Position numbers and translations under genes: made by a program. The notes under the pieces are model-generated. The model had not been told where the DNA came from. It was given only the letters and a program-made list of their open reading frames with translations, and made no database searches. Shown here in pieces: positions 21,660 through 34,000 of a DNA stretch of 64,000 nucleotides. The stretch's first letter is position 1, and every line of letters begins with the position of its first letter. Where the stretch lies: NCBI GenBank assembly GCA_947034885.2, contig OX344749.2, positions 19,917,501-19,981,500 of the forward strand. Direction: 5' to 3'. The stretch is from Thuidium tamariscinum (Eukaryota > Streptophyta > Bryopsida > Hypnales > Thuidiaceae).

Positions 21660-22640
21660 ATGAATAATTATCCAACACTTCCAAGGCTCATGAAATCTTT
21701 TATGGATTGTGAAGAACACCCAGTCATTCCTCATCACATTGAGGAAGTTCCTGACTTCAAGGCATTCGTACATGCATGGGTGGAGACTTTTTAGAGGGTC
21801 ATTCTAGATCTCAGCAATTCAAGTTTTTCAAAGATTGTAATGAGTGGCCTCTAATGGAATATAAACATTTGTGTACATATGATAAGTAGTTGCCTAAGGG
21901 TGGCAAGGGAATTAGATTGTGGTCCGAGACTGCTGACGGGCTTCCTAAAGTGCCAACAGGTAGTCCTTCACCTCTAGTTCCTGAACTGATGAAGGTTCTT
22001 CTAGACATAAAAAAAGGGTTTGAACGGTTTTGTTGAATATTGGAAGAAAATGGTAAATGACGATTACATAGGAGAGTTCAGACAGAAGAATGGTGCCTTG
22101 GAAGATTATTGGAAAGGCGTTCAAGTAGCTTTGGATGCACCTCTTCAAGTGCATGGACTCATGGAGCATTACTTGATGGATTTTGGCCGGCTTCCAGGAT
22201 TACCCCTGACGAGACCGATTGAATGCAAAGAGATAGCACATTGCATGAGGAAGATGCAAAAGATGCGCCATTCATTGGACATAGACGTGATCAATTGCGT
22301 CCTTCATTCCATGTTAATTTTGATACACATGAAGGTTCTTTTATTGTAGTGCGTCCCGTAGATGGTAATCCTAAATCATTTTGGCTTGCTAGAGCCATTA
22401 CAACTCCAAGTCCTGATCCAAGGCATATGCATATGATCCGAATTCAATATTGGACGCCTGCCTCAAATCGGCACATTAAAATGGATACATATGAGGGATG
22501 GGACTTGAAATAAGGGAATGTGTGGCGTGAAGATATTGTAATCAAGCCAACATGGTCAAGTACAGGTTGTATCCTAACAGCTTGGAAGCCTCATTCTCGA
22601 GAAAACACTAAAAAACAAAAAGTGCCGATTCCAAATTTCC
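21660..22640 (+). pseudogene. Transposon-like coding element, DUF7869-like protein, C-terminal part (broken)
   Basis: This continues the protein interrupted at 18219. It begins NNYPTLPRLMKSFMDCEEHP, followed by a stop and frame changes. The ORF at 22020-22349 (FVEYWKKMVNDDYIGEFRQK) and the ORF at 22223-22513 follow. The second reads through a stop at 22511 to about 22640 (PKSFWLARAI ... QYWTPASN ... GCILTAWKPHSREN). The FWLA..QYW pattern resembles the C-terminal domain of the same family. The end is interrupted by a further element at 22653. The junction with the first half is off frame by one base, so the gene was probably mutated before or after the insertion. Confidence 0.55.
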
Positions 22641-22652
22641 AAATTGGCATCA

Positions 22653-23605
22653 TTAACCCCTAAACCCCTCAACAGCGTTTCTTGAGATTATAGATTTTTA
22701 AGGCAACTCACTACGGATGGAGTTTTTTTTTTTTCTTTGAAATTTTGATACAATGTGTGTCCGAGGAGTAGCTTTAAGGCCCAAATTTTTTTATAACTTT
22801 TGACTCTGTAGATAAAAAGTTATGGCATGATATGTCACTTTGTTTGCTCGGCGGGCACACCGGGCAGCTGAAAAAACTTTTTCAAAAAAACTTTTTTTTG
22901 AAAAGTGAAATTTCAAATTGGTTCTTTAGGTTTATACAGACATGTGAAGCTTTGAATCAATCCATTCCGATCAATGAGTCAAACGTTATGAAGATTTTGA
23001 GTTTTGAGTAGTTTGCGGCCAATTATAGAATCTCCACAGTACAAAAAAAGTTTGAAATTCTTCATTTAATTCAATTTTTCATATTTTTGAAAAAAAATAA
23101 AAACAAAAGGTGTAGATTGTTTATTTCAACATTTTAACCATTGGGATTGAAAATTTTCAATTTTATGAATAAAATGTTCACAATTTAGTATTGTGGCTCA
23201 TTTTTTACTTCTTTCTACTTACTTATTTTTTCCTATATGTTGTACAATTCCAAATGGTTTGAAATTTTTTGAGAATGTAGCCAACTTGCATTGAAGTATG
23301 AATTCAAAGAGTAACCACCATTTTGAATTTTTTTTCACACAAATGTGACCTTGTGAAGTGCAGCTGCCCGGATTTTCGCAGGGATAAAAAAACAGTTTTT
23401 GTCAATTCAAATAATTATATCTTGCAATCTACATGGTGGAAATTTCTAAAAAATTTTCCACATGTTTACAAACCACCTTACTACAAGATCCTACGGTTAC
23501 ATGAGTCAAAAATGTGTTTTAAAAAAAAAATTGCTCTTGTATTCAAAATGGCAGTTTTGGAGCAGTTTTTTTGGTGAAAAACGCTGTTAGGGGTTTAGGG
23601 GTTAA
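22653..23605. mobile_element. TTAACCCCTAAACCCC-TIR element, 953 bp
   Basis: The ends TTAACCCCTAAACCCCTCAA and, on the complement, TTAACCCCTAAACCCCTAAC continue through CAGCGTTT on both sides, a TIR of about 27 bp. The flanking direct repeat GGCATCA lies at 22646-22652 and 23606-23612. The interior is non-coding. It interrupts the tail of the DUF7869-like relic. Related sequence recurs at 45409 and at 44397/45242. Confidence 0.8.
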
Positions 23606-23852
23606 GGCATCAGTGGCGGCCATTACAATTGAAGAACGCAACGATCATGAGGATGAGGGGATGAGTCTATGGAAGAAGAATGAATATTTTATAGTTGTAG
23701 TAGTACATTGTTCTTGTTGTATTACAAGTACTAGATTGTTTTTTCTATTGTAGTTACAAGTTATGAAAATGATATTTGCATGCATATATAGTACAAGATA
23801 TGGATATGTCTTCATCACAATATTGTGACTATGTAGTAGATATTGATTTCTA

Positions 23853-24600
23853 GGGTCGTTGCAAGAAACACTTACCAGTTTTGGCTCAAAATGGCTCAAA
23901 ATCAATGAATCCTGTGAGTCCTATGACCCTTTGAAATAAATTTTTTTTAAATTGAAAAAAATATGGATAATTTGAAGAGCAATGAGAATATTATGTCTCT
24001 TGAAATTCAGACCTAAGAAAAAATTTCTCTAAATGTTATAGACAATGGAAAATACAATGAAAATAGCTCTTTTTTCACTAATTTGGTAAAAATAATAAAA
24101 AAATTCAAAAAATAAAAATGAAAAATTCATTTTTTCTTCAAGTAAAGGTCTTTCTTTTCCAACAAATTTAATCTTTGGAAAAAATTAATTCTATTCTCTA
24201 CACTTGCGCAAAGTCAGCCACTTTGATGACATGTGGAGGTTGAACAGTATAGTATTTTCAAAAAATCTCTTCGTGGTCTTGTGTAACTTTAGGTGAGGTC
24301 CTTGCATGCCAATTTTTAGCTCAAAATTTGCAATTTTGGATCAAAAATAGGACTAAAAACCCCCCAAATGGCCAAGGTAGACAGCCAATCGGGGGCAGTT
24401 TAAAAATAGCAAACTAATTTTTTTTAAATTGAAAAAATTACACAACATATAAAACACTTGTGTGTTTTAAGAAGAAGAAGTTTCCATTTGAAAAAACACC
24501 TTACTAGAAAATGTTTTGTTTTTTTCCGAAACAAATGGACCATTTCCATTGAAAGGAAAAAGTACACTGCAACCAAGGGTGAACCCTAGTGAAAGGAACT
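23853..24600. mobile_element. Probable GGGTGATTGCAAG-family member with unclear right end
   Basis: It starts GGGTCGTTGCAAGAAACACT after TCTA (23849-23852). A block around 24330-24400 (ACCCCCCAAATGGCCAAGGTAGACAG) matches, inverted, part of the family member at 43391-44124. The right end is not clear. Confidence 0.4.
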
Positions 24601-24828
24601 TGAAAATGTTTTCAATGATGTATTGTGTTTACTTATAAAATAATTGAAAGAGGAAATTTGGATGTTGATAGTTGATATTTGCTACTTGTAGAAGTAAGAA
24701 AATGATAATAAAAGATAATTTTCAGCATTCTTGAGTCTCAATTTAATGAAAAGTCTCAATTTAATGAAAGCTTCAATTGCCTTAAAATAGAAAGTCATTA
24801 AAATGAGACTACAATTTGTCTGATTTTA

Positions 24829-25767
24829 ATGAATAAGGCCTTACATGCTTATGTCCAATACCTGCCCTTACAATGTGACATTCTAGGAGTTGCAAGCGTC
24901 ATATATGATGATGGCAATAAAATTTTGCTTGTGCCAGCGTCAAATAAGGTGATCCCTCTTCCCTCACTCACATGGACTGCATTTGTAGAACTTCACAACT
25001 CTTCGATTACCCAGAGTGACGGTCTTAATATACCATCAAAATAGCGTGCCATGGAGGAAATGAAACTTTTTTGGTTTAATAGTTAGTACCTTGACCGAAA
25101 GAATAGTATATCAAACAATATGTAGAATGTTAACCAAATCCTTTCATCTAGATGTGCTTATTCAATGAAACATATCTCAAATCTTTTGTAGGTGTATTCA
25201 TGGCCTACAAAACAACACCCGCTTGCCAAGGCCTCTAGGATGACCACCATCACGGAAGGGCCTATTCTGGGAGTCTGATATTTGTTGGACGGGAAGCTCT
25301 TAGCTGTAGAGCAAACCAATCAAGAGATCAAATTTGTAAACAAAGAAAGTTGCACTAGATTCAAGCAGCAATGCAAGAGTGGCTCAGATCGGATTATGGG
25401 TTTTTTTGGACAGATTGCCTTTTCTATGACATACTATAAGGTATAACTCGGTTCACACTTTATCTCCTCAAAGCCTTCTCATGATGCTACGTAGTCCCTT
25501 GGTGGATGTTTTTCCTTTTTTTAACAATTGGCTTACAGTGAATTGTTCGGTTTGTAGTCAGCCATCCATTAGAGCTTTGCATTGGATTTAGGGTTTAGAA
25601 TTTAGGGTTTAGGGTTAGAGTTACAAGGGTATTCTACAGGGTTTTGATTTTTTCTTTTGCGTTTTGGAGTGGACCTACCTCCCCATTTGGGGAATTTGCA
25701 AATCCAATGGCATGTGTTCGGGCCTATAGAAGTTTCCAGATGGCAAGGCACAAGCAAATGAAGTTTT
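24829..25767 (+). pseudogene. Unrecognised coding relic in three pieces
   Basis: Protein-like runs are 24829-25044 (YLPLQCDILGVASVIYDDGN ... LPSLTWTAFVELHNSSI), about 25192-25440 (KLLAVEQTNQEIKFVNKESC ... MGFFGQIAFSMTYYK, with one stop, preceded by TTTTGTAG and followed by GTATAA, both splice-like) and 25660-25767 (WSGPTSPFGEFANPMACVRA..). The last is cut by the MITE at 25768. Base composition is higher in GC than the flanks. I do not recognise the family; a transposon-derived or dead host gene are both possible. Confidence 0.3.
25586..25618 (+). repeat. Short interstitial telomere-like repeat
   Basis: Four TTTAGGG-like units in about 33 bp (ATTTAGGGTTTAGAATTTAG then GGTTTAGGGTTAG) match the Arabidopsis-type plant telomere repeat. 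Confidence 0.7.
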
Positions 25768-26500
25768 GGGTGATTGCAAGAAAGGGCTATCCTTTTTGGC
25801 GTCACAATAGAAGTGACATTTGTGCCATTGGTTATAACTTTTGGGGTATTAATCCAATGTATTTGAAATTTTTATTGAAGATGGCCAACTTGATAGTAAA
25901 GAAATTCCTTATTTTTCAGAAATTTCCAAAAAATATTTTCTAATTAAATTTTAATTTACCTAATTTGTCACACTTTGTAATTTAGGATTTTTTTAGTACT
26001 GTGGAGTATCCAAAATTAATGACATAGACTTGAAATTTTTATGGTCTATTTATACACTAAAGATTTATGAGTTGACCAAAAATATTTTTATAAAACATTA
26101 TTTTATGTCCTCTACATTGATGCAAATAGGGACCCCTTGTGTATACAATTTACAACATCAAAAATTGTTTCAAAATAATTCTTTTGGTAAAATCTCATCA
26201 TCATCAATCCTTCCCAAATTGAAATATTTTAGTTTTTTTTAAAATTTATTTTCCTATTTTTTACAAATTAAAATGTGAAAGTACTAATTTTCATGAGATT
26301 TTGCACTTTTCTAATTCTCCTAGTTAGAGAATTTTCCTAAGCTTTTCCTTCCTAGGGTACCTTCTTCTTAAAGGTGTATTCATTAAAAAAAAATTTCACA
26401 TTTAAAATTTTTTTTTTCCTAATTAAATAGTACTCCTGAAAAAATTATGAGTACTATTCAAAACGAGACAAAAAATGGGAGGCCTTTCTTGCAATCACCC
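25768..26500. mobile_element. GGGTGATTGCAAG-family MITE (copy b)
   Basis: It has TIR GGGTGATTGCAAGAAAG / CTTTCTTGCAATCACCC and flanks TTTT (25764-25767) and TTTT (26501-26504). Its length of 733 bp is close to that of copy a. The interior carries the same GGCGTCACAATAGAAGTGAC and TAATTTGTCACACTTTG blocks. Confidence 0.8.
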
Positions 26501-26690
26501 TTTTGTTGTTGCAAGCTTCATCTATGCGTTGCGGCTTAGACTAGTCTAAACCAAGTAAGGTAAGATGTGCTCACTTGGCATACAAATAAAACAGGAAATG
26601 GGCCCCCAAATCAATGGTAGTAGAAACGTACAATTTCGTCTTACAAACGACGTTGCAAGGCAAAAAGGATCTTACTCAATGAGCGCTCTA

Positions 26691-27655
26691 GGGTCATTGC
26701 AAAAAACACCGACCACTTTTGTAGTGCTTTGCAAAATTTGTTCTCATCCAATGCTATAACTTTTGATTGATGAATCCAATGCCGAAACCAAAAATCTATT
26801 TCTAGAGTTTTTGATTGCAATCATATTCTATATTTTTCAGAATTAAAAAAAAATCATTTTATATTAAAAAGTTATTTTTGTTAATTTGTCACACTTTCAA
26901 GATTAGGTTTTTTTTTATACAATCGATTGGTTCAAATTAATGATTTTGGGTTGAAATTTCTGTGGTATGTTTTTATAGTAGGTAGGCATGTCCCTACCAA
27001 AGGGCATCCAAAAAAGCATTATTTTATGACCTCTACATTAGTGCAAACAACCCTCCCTAACGTGCATACTTCAGAACATTAGAAATGATTCAAACATCAT
27101 ATTGGACATTGAATTCTAATAAAAAAAAATACATACATTGATGTTTTAATTTGTAAAAAATAGGGAAAACAATTTTGAACAAAACTAAAAATTGGTCATT
27201 TGTGAAGACTTTATAGTCATGAGGTTTGGCTAAAAAAATGAGTTCAAAATCATTTCTAATGTTCTGAAGTATGCATGCAAGGGAGGCCTGTTTGCACTAA
27301 TGTAGAGGTCATAAAATAATGCTTTTTTGGATGCCCTTTGGTAGGGACATGCCTACCTACTACAAAAACATACCACAGAAATTCCAACCAAAAATCATTA
27401 ATTTGAACCAATCAATTGTATAAAAAAACCCTAATCTTGAAAGTGTGACAAATTAACAAAAATAACTTTTAAATATAAAATGATTTTTTTAAATCTTGAA
27501 AAATATAGAATATGATTGCAATCAAAAATTCTAAAAATAGTTTTTTGGATTTCGGCATTGGATTCATCAATCAAAAGTTATAGCATTGGACGAGAACAAA
27601 TTTTGCAAAGTACTACAAAAGTGGTCGGTGTTTCTTCACTTTCTTGCAATGACCC
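26691..27655. mobile_element. Long fold-back member of the GGGTGATTGCAAG family
   Basis: It starts GGGTCATTGCAAAAAACACC and ends with TTTCTTGCAATGACCC. The target duplication TCTA lies at 26687-26690 and 27656-27659. The two arms (about 26691-27095 and 27245-27655) are complementary over roughly 400 bp with few mismatches around a ~150-bp centre, so the element can form a very long hairpin. The arm content corresponds to one half of the ordinary ~735-bp members. Confidence 0.85.
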
Positions 27656-28517
27656 TCTAGCAAAATCAAACAAAAAGAACAATTAAAATTCATCCAACCT
27701 AAAGAAATAAAATAAATTTAAAAATAAACATAGACTTAATAAGGACATCTAACTTTTTAGAGACCCAAATAAGAAACAAAAAAGAAAGAAATAATTCAAT
27801 GAATACACTACACCAAACAAAAAAACCAACAAGTTCCTAATGAAACAAGAATTGAAACAAGACATAATTATGAAACTTCTAAATGAATAAAAGAAATGCA
27901 TAAAGCAACAACAAAAAAAAACCAAGCAAAGTATCCAATAACCTTGATGGTAGGGGCTCTTTGAAATGGCAAATACGGACTCAGGGGCCAAAGACAAAGG
28001 GGCCCTTTTAGGACCATATGCATGCTCAAGTTAATATATGACTGTCATGAAGAAATGACAAATAATATAGGTGTTGATTCAAACTAGTAAAAGTGATATA
28101 CTCAACAAGTTCAAAATTAATGAGATTAATGCCTGATCTAGGGATATTCTAGAAAAATGTTGTTTGTTTCTTTGTTTCTTATTAATTAAAACATCAAAGT
28201 AACTAAGTAATTGTATTCTCAATCTTGAGATTTGGCACCTTTCTAGTTCTCTTCTTTAGAGAATTTTTTTATGATTTTCCTTTGATACTTACCTTTACCT
28301 TAAAGGTATATGCATTGGCCATTTTTTTAAGTTTAAAAAAAAATGATTGCTTTTGTAATATCAAAGTACCTTATAAATAAAGGCACGAGTATCATGAAAC
28401 ACAATAAAATCAATAGGTGATTCTTGCAATCACTTGTATTTGTCAACTTGGAAGGAAAAGATGTTTTTCCCCTATTTTAAAAGACATTTTTTTCCCTATT
28501 TCCAACCATTTTCAACA

Positions 28518-28915
28518 TCATGATGTTTTCAAAATTGCATGCATTTTATTGGACAATGGGGCATTGCTTACACTTTTTGTCTTTCAAATCCTAACTAAAT
28601 TGAGGGAATACTTTACCAAGTATGAACACAGACAAAGTTGATGCAACTAAATACTAACAACTCATGATGTTTCCACAATGAAATGCGGCCTCTTATTGGA
28701 CAACAAGGTATTTGCTACTTCTTGTCATTTAGGTCTTTAGTACTATGAATGAATTCTTTATTTAAAAAATCATAAGTACACTCGTTGATGCTCATGATGT
28801 TTGCACGATAAAATGTTTCTTATTACTTGAAGTCTTGAACAATAAAACATTCCAATCAGTACTTTTTGTCATTCACGTCCTTGATACCATGAGTGAATTT
28901 TTTTATTTTGTGAAG
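28518..28915. repeat. Three degenerate tandem units of about 135-145 bp
   Basis: Units begin near 28518, 28662 and 28793. Each shows CATGATGTTT.CA..AT.AAATG, then TTATTGGACAA, then CTTTTTGTCATT.A.GTCCTT and TACTATGAATGAATTCTTTA-like sequence. No coding signal is kept. Confidence 0.5.
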
Positions 28916-28994
28916 TTCATAGATACTTGATGAGATTCACACATGAGATTCACAGTAGCAAAACAATTATTAACATATCTGTGTACATAAGCTA

Positions 28995-29272
28995 TTTTAG
29001 AGATGATGAGTTGACAATGATGAAATAATGGGACAATGACAGTGGTGGGAACTGAAAAGAAGGATTGCAGCATTAAAAATAAGGATTGCATTAAAAATAA
29101 GGATCTCCAAAAAAGAAAAGAAAAGAAAAGCTGTGTGTGTGAGTGTGTCAATTCTTTGAGGGTCCTTTGTGGGTTCAAATTTTTTCTGATGCTGCAATCC
29201 TTATTTTCAGTTCCCACCACCGTCATTGTCCCATTATTTTATCATTGTCAACTCATCATCTCTAAGATATTA
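28995..29272. mobile_element. MITE with ~78-bp terminal inverted repeats upstream of MATE copy 1
   Basis: The left arm, GAGATGATGAGTTGACAATG through GGATTGCAGCA, and the right arm are complementary at all but about three positions. A TA flanks each side (..TTTTA|GAGATG, CATCTC|TAAG). The centre holds an AAAAG microsatellite and GTGTGTGTGAGTGTG. ORFs on both strands here are hairpin by-products. Confidence 0.8.
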
Positions 29273-29282
29273 GCTAGCAGTA

Positions 29283-30345
29283 CGATTCACAGCTCTGACT
29301 GAACCTCTACGATTACCTGCAATTTTTAAATACAGTACCAATGCTGACAACTCTGGAAACATATATGCTGATCTTAATGGCTGTTGCTGTACGTGCTGAA
29401 CCGACCGACTCGCCGACGCTGCCTGGTATTTTGTTGAGCTTGAAACCTTCGACTTTAAGCTCCTAGCTCATGATGATTGGTGAAGGATATGGCCTGCATC
29501 CTTGCACAAGTATGTCGATATCGCTTGCCCCGGCTGAGTACGTAGTAATTCTAGCTAGCAAGAGAGCATGACTATGTGCCGGCCCGAGTGTTCGATACAT
29601 CGAGATTAGAGAGTTTTATCGACAACGACGAAATCGATGGACATTAATTCCTCCGCGACTGAGTCACCGTGATCGATTCAGCTCAAAGGTTGGATCTCAC
29701 TCGCCGTCGTCGTCTCCCGCGTCGTGGTTTCCATCTCGAGTTGACTTCTACCGCGCGCGCATACAGCGTCATGGATTTTCAGTCTATCGATCGAGCTCCC
29801 TGCAACAGGTCATAACAAGGAGGTCTTTTCTGATCTGCTTTGGCCTGAACGCGCTAGACAAAGAAGAAAACATTAATTGCTGATCCAAGACCAGCATATA
29901 TAACTGAAGAGTCTTCCTGCACGAGGGTTCTACGTTTTACTGAACAACAATTCTTAATGAAACGTTCCTGACGGATTCCCTTGCACTGAAATTCCGTTTT
30001 CATTTGTGTCAAAAGCAAAAAAAAAAAAAAAACCTTACGTAACGCTCCAGAGCCTCTTTTGCAGCAAGCGACAGAATCGGAAGGAAAGTACTGATGGCAT
30101 CTCGACTAAATTGCGTCACTTGAATGCGTCACGAAAGGAGGGTAAGGCCTGTCAACAGGAACGCGCCATGATCGAAAGGAGCTAGAGCGAGCATACTGTA
30201 GCGTCTCCGGCCACTTGGAGATGGGTACGGCGTCTCGACTGGAATGCATCATTCACGAAAGGAGAGTACGGCCCCCCGTCTCCACTTGGAGAAGGGTACG
30301 GCGTCTCGACTGAGATCCGTCATGAGTTATACAGAGAGGTACTGG
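29283..30345 (+). pseudogene. Decayed 5' region and N-terminal coding part of MATE copy 1
   Basis: This stretch aligns with the leader and N-terminal coding part of copy 2 (about 49660-50260) but is broken. The base triplet matching the copy 2 start ATG (49993) is ACG at 29625. The next in-frame ATG (29637) hits a stop after a small insertion (MDINSSATESP, then stop). Further down, the segment matching GGCGTCTCGACGGGAACAGG of copy 2 has been copied about three times (around 30098, 30230 and 30300). The homology is then separated from the rest of exon 1 by unrelated sequence (30370-31080). It may still act as promoter or 5' UTR for copy 1. Confidence 0.65.
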
Positions 30346-31068
30346 CCTGCATGTATTACACGGGAAACGTGTGCATGACGAATCTTGTCGCAATCTACTG
30401 TAGGTTTTCAAATGCTTCATCCCGATCATCGGATGAAATAATTGGATGATATTTTTCCACCGACCATGAATTGTGATAGATTTTGAGACAGGAGTCGTGG
30501 CAAGGATCGGGACAGGATGTCCTTAACAAAACAGATGTTCTACAGGTACACAGGAAGACATGACAGTGTACACAAGAAAACCTCTGAAAGTGTTGGATTT
30601 CTTAAAAAAAAACAGAATTCTACAAGCACACAGATAACAAATCTACAAATCTTAGATTTGAAAGGTAAAATAATGTGAAATCCCAAAACAAGTATATTTT
30701 GGAGTCTCCAAAAATCTATACAGTGGAGAGACTTTAAATGACGACATCTACACTCTGAATAGATAACAAAACCACAATTTGTATGACTATTTTTGATAGA
30801 ACAAACAGGTTGAATTGTCATCCAACAAGGAGCTCCTTTAGGATTGACTCTATCCATGCAGCATCTTGAACCACGAACACACTTATATACTAAGGTAGTA
30901 AGGTACCTACTCAGACATCCTCACATGGAATTTCTGCTGATGCCAAGCCTCCTCCCCTGAACGAGTCAATACATTCCACCCTGACCGGCATTTGGATGCT
31001 TTTCCAACTACCCTGAAGAGATCGAGGTTGGATGTCATTTCAACCAGACTTTTGCACAAGATTCAGAA
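30346..31068. other. Unrelated insertion between decayed leader and exon 1 of MATE copy 1
   Basis: This roughly 700-bp stretch has no counterpart in copy 2, where the flanking sequences are continuous. It has moderate GC, no convincing ORF, and no clear terminal repeats that I could find. It supplies the substitute ATG (31069) and about 15 bases of new coding sequence for copy 1. Confidence 0.5.
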
Positions 31069-34000
31069 ATGTCGTTACAATCATGGTTTCGCATATTACA
31101 GTCGAAGAGGCGCAGCTGGTCCCAGGAAGTGATTCGGCAATGTTGGATCGCTGGTCCAATGATAGGCATCAACCTCTTGCAGTACTCCATCACGGTGTTG
31201 TCGGTCATGTTTGTGGGGCACCTCGGGGAGCTGGAGCTTGCCAGTGCCTCCATCGCCACGTCTCTGGCTGGGGTCTTGGGCTACTACGTCTTGGTAAGCT
31301 TGTGTTGTAACTCGCTCTTCACCTGGAAGCCTAGCATGATTGCTACTGCTATATAGTAGCAACACTGAGGCATTGTTCCCAAGTAATTGTGCGTATTAAC
31401 AGCTTGTGGACTCTAGATTGGCGACACTCTGGCAGCTACCTGAGGCACGAGGTTTGTCTGCTCTCCTTAATTTGGAACTTGGTGCCAGAATTGTTGAAAC
31501 CCAATACTGTAGGATTGAATACGGACTTGCACTAGTTTGGTATCAATTCGCCGCAACACCAAGACTTGGACAGTCTGTTCTTGAATAGCCTAGGTGAGTA
31601 ACTAATCGCTTTTGAATGCTACAACTGAAGAACGACTTTAATTTGGCAACTCCAGTGATAGATGCGTCCTCTCTGGTGGAGATTCTTTCACAACATATAA
31701 ACGGATATTTCGTTAAAATGGCGGTATGCCACAAACTTGGCATTTTGAGGTTCGTGTGGTCTAAAATGTATACTTCTCCTAGATTTCAACCTTGAAGTCC
31801 AAAATCTATACCCGTAGGAATATCGCCATTTTAACGAAATATCTATTATATGTGATTGTTAGAACCAATGAGTCTCAACCTAGTAGTGCAATTGTGGTCG
31901 AAAGAGTGCCTAAAGACGCATGAGCGAGACTTGAATGATCGATGTCTCTCTTAACGTTGATAGTACGTACTTGGATCGGGAATTGCTTGATCGATGACAG
32001 TTCTGGTAAGATGCGGCTCCGGTCCTGGTCGAGTCCCAGTCGAGAGCATTAATCTGTACGAACACATACGTCTCAGTAGGCTAGGACTGGTCGCTCACTC
32101 TGGACGTTCAGAGTTCAACCAAACACTTTGTTGTGCGCGCCAACCATCATTGGTCGATACTGACGTTGTCATGCATCACCACGTCCAGTTGGGCATGGGA
32201 AGCGCACTGGAAACGCTGTGCGGACAAGCCTACGGCGCCACGAAGCACCACATGCTGGGCGTCTACCTCCAGCGAGCCTTGCTGGTGTTGTTCACCACCT
32301 GCCTGCCTCTGTCCTTGGTGTTCCTCTACATGTCGGACATTCTCCAACTCGTCGGCCAGGAACCCGAGATCGCCGAGAAGGCGGGCGAGTACTCCTTGTA
32401 CCTGTTGCCCAGCCTGTTCGGCTACGCGCTCTTGCAGCCCGTGGTGAAGTTCCTGCAAGCGCAGAGCGTGGTGATCCCGATGCTGGTGTGCTCCGCCGTG
32501 ACGCTCGTCCTGCACGCAGGCATTCTGTACGCGTTCATTTACCTGTTCGGGTGGGGCTTCCGAGGTGCGGCTATGGCGTCGAGCTTGTCGTTCTGGATCA
32601 ACGGCGTGCTGTTGATTCTGTGGGTGAAAATCTCTGGGGTGTGCAATGCGACGTGGAAGGGCTTCTCGAGGGAGGCTTTGCAGGATGTGTATGGTTTTCT
32701 GGAACTCGCGGTTCCTTCTTGTGTCATGATCTGGTAAGCGCGCTCAGCTGATGCGCGAATCTGGGTAGCAGTGGGCTAGCTTGCTTTCAATGGGGGAGAT
32801 CAGTATATATCAGTACTGGCAGTTCTGTGGTTTGAAGTTCGTTGTATTGGCACCTGGAAACGTAAACCTATCACATATGCCAGTCCCAATTTCGAGAGTT
32901 TTGTGAACCCGGGGCAATCAGTTATAATCGGCGGGCTGTGCGGCATAGTAAATCACTGTAGCCTTGCTTTTCACTTATAACAAATTATAATAAGTCCATT
33001 TAGACTTGCTTGATCATTTGCAACAACTTTAGAATACTGAGTGAAGAGCCTTGTTATGCCCTTATTATGTGCTTATTTATATTATGTTTTGCAATAAAAT
33101 TCATAATAAGTCGAGGATTCAAGGACTTTCTTGGCCTAACACCCTTGCATGATGCACAATAAAATGCCTTATTTTTCACTTGTTGTATGTTTTTTCTAAT
33201 TATAGATGAACATTTTTTGTACTCAAAATACTTATTTTGAAGCTCTTAATGTCCTCTTTCTAATGAGATATACATGTTGATTTTCATTAAAATGACAAAA
33301 TTCCATTACTTTGATACATTTCTTACACTTCAAACTGCACAGTTTGAAACCTAAATCTATAATAGATTTTTTTTAATCTATATGCATTGTAGATGTTTGA
33401 AATCTATATATGTCTAAGATGTTTTAGATTGTGCATTTTGAAATCTAAATTAGTCATAGATTTTTGAAATCTATATCTTACCTAGATGTCTGAAAATGTA
33501 TACCTCTTGTAGATGTCAATTTTTAGTTCAGATTGTGCGGTCTAAAAAATGGTACATATGGAATATGGCCATTTTTATAAAATTTGCCTTATATATTATT
33601 ACAATCATAAGTGATTAAAGCATAGTACTTTGTAAAATAAGACATAATAAATCTTATTATAATAAATGGGAGTTTCCCCTTGGAAATTTGGATTTGTGAA
33701 GTTTAGTCTAGATGAAGTGCTATTGGTGCCAATTGACAAGAGTCGATTAGAAAGAAGGGGAGTAGGGTTTTATAATTTTTCAACTTTTGGTTTTTTAATT
33801 CTTTGTAAGTTTACTTGAATCTACCATTGAGTGAGGTAGCAGATGTTATGTACCTCAATTTAAGGACTTAAATCATGACGTAAGAGTGTATTTTTGTAGG
33901 GAGATCACATAGAAGCTCTCTAGGGAGACCAAATCAAACTCTTTGAAGACCTTGAAATTAAACCAAGAAACAATGTTTCTTGAGATTTCTCACTCAATAC

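Noticed and set aside
28903..29302. ORFs on both strands around 29000-29300
   Set aside because: Mirror-image translations of the arms of a MITE hairpin.
32147..32515. Minus-strand and alternative-frame ORFs across MATE exon 2 (also 50176-50859 and 50619-51170)
   Set aside because: They overlap the MATE exon in other frames; their length comes from the GC-rich codon use of exon 2.
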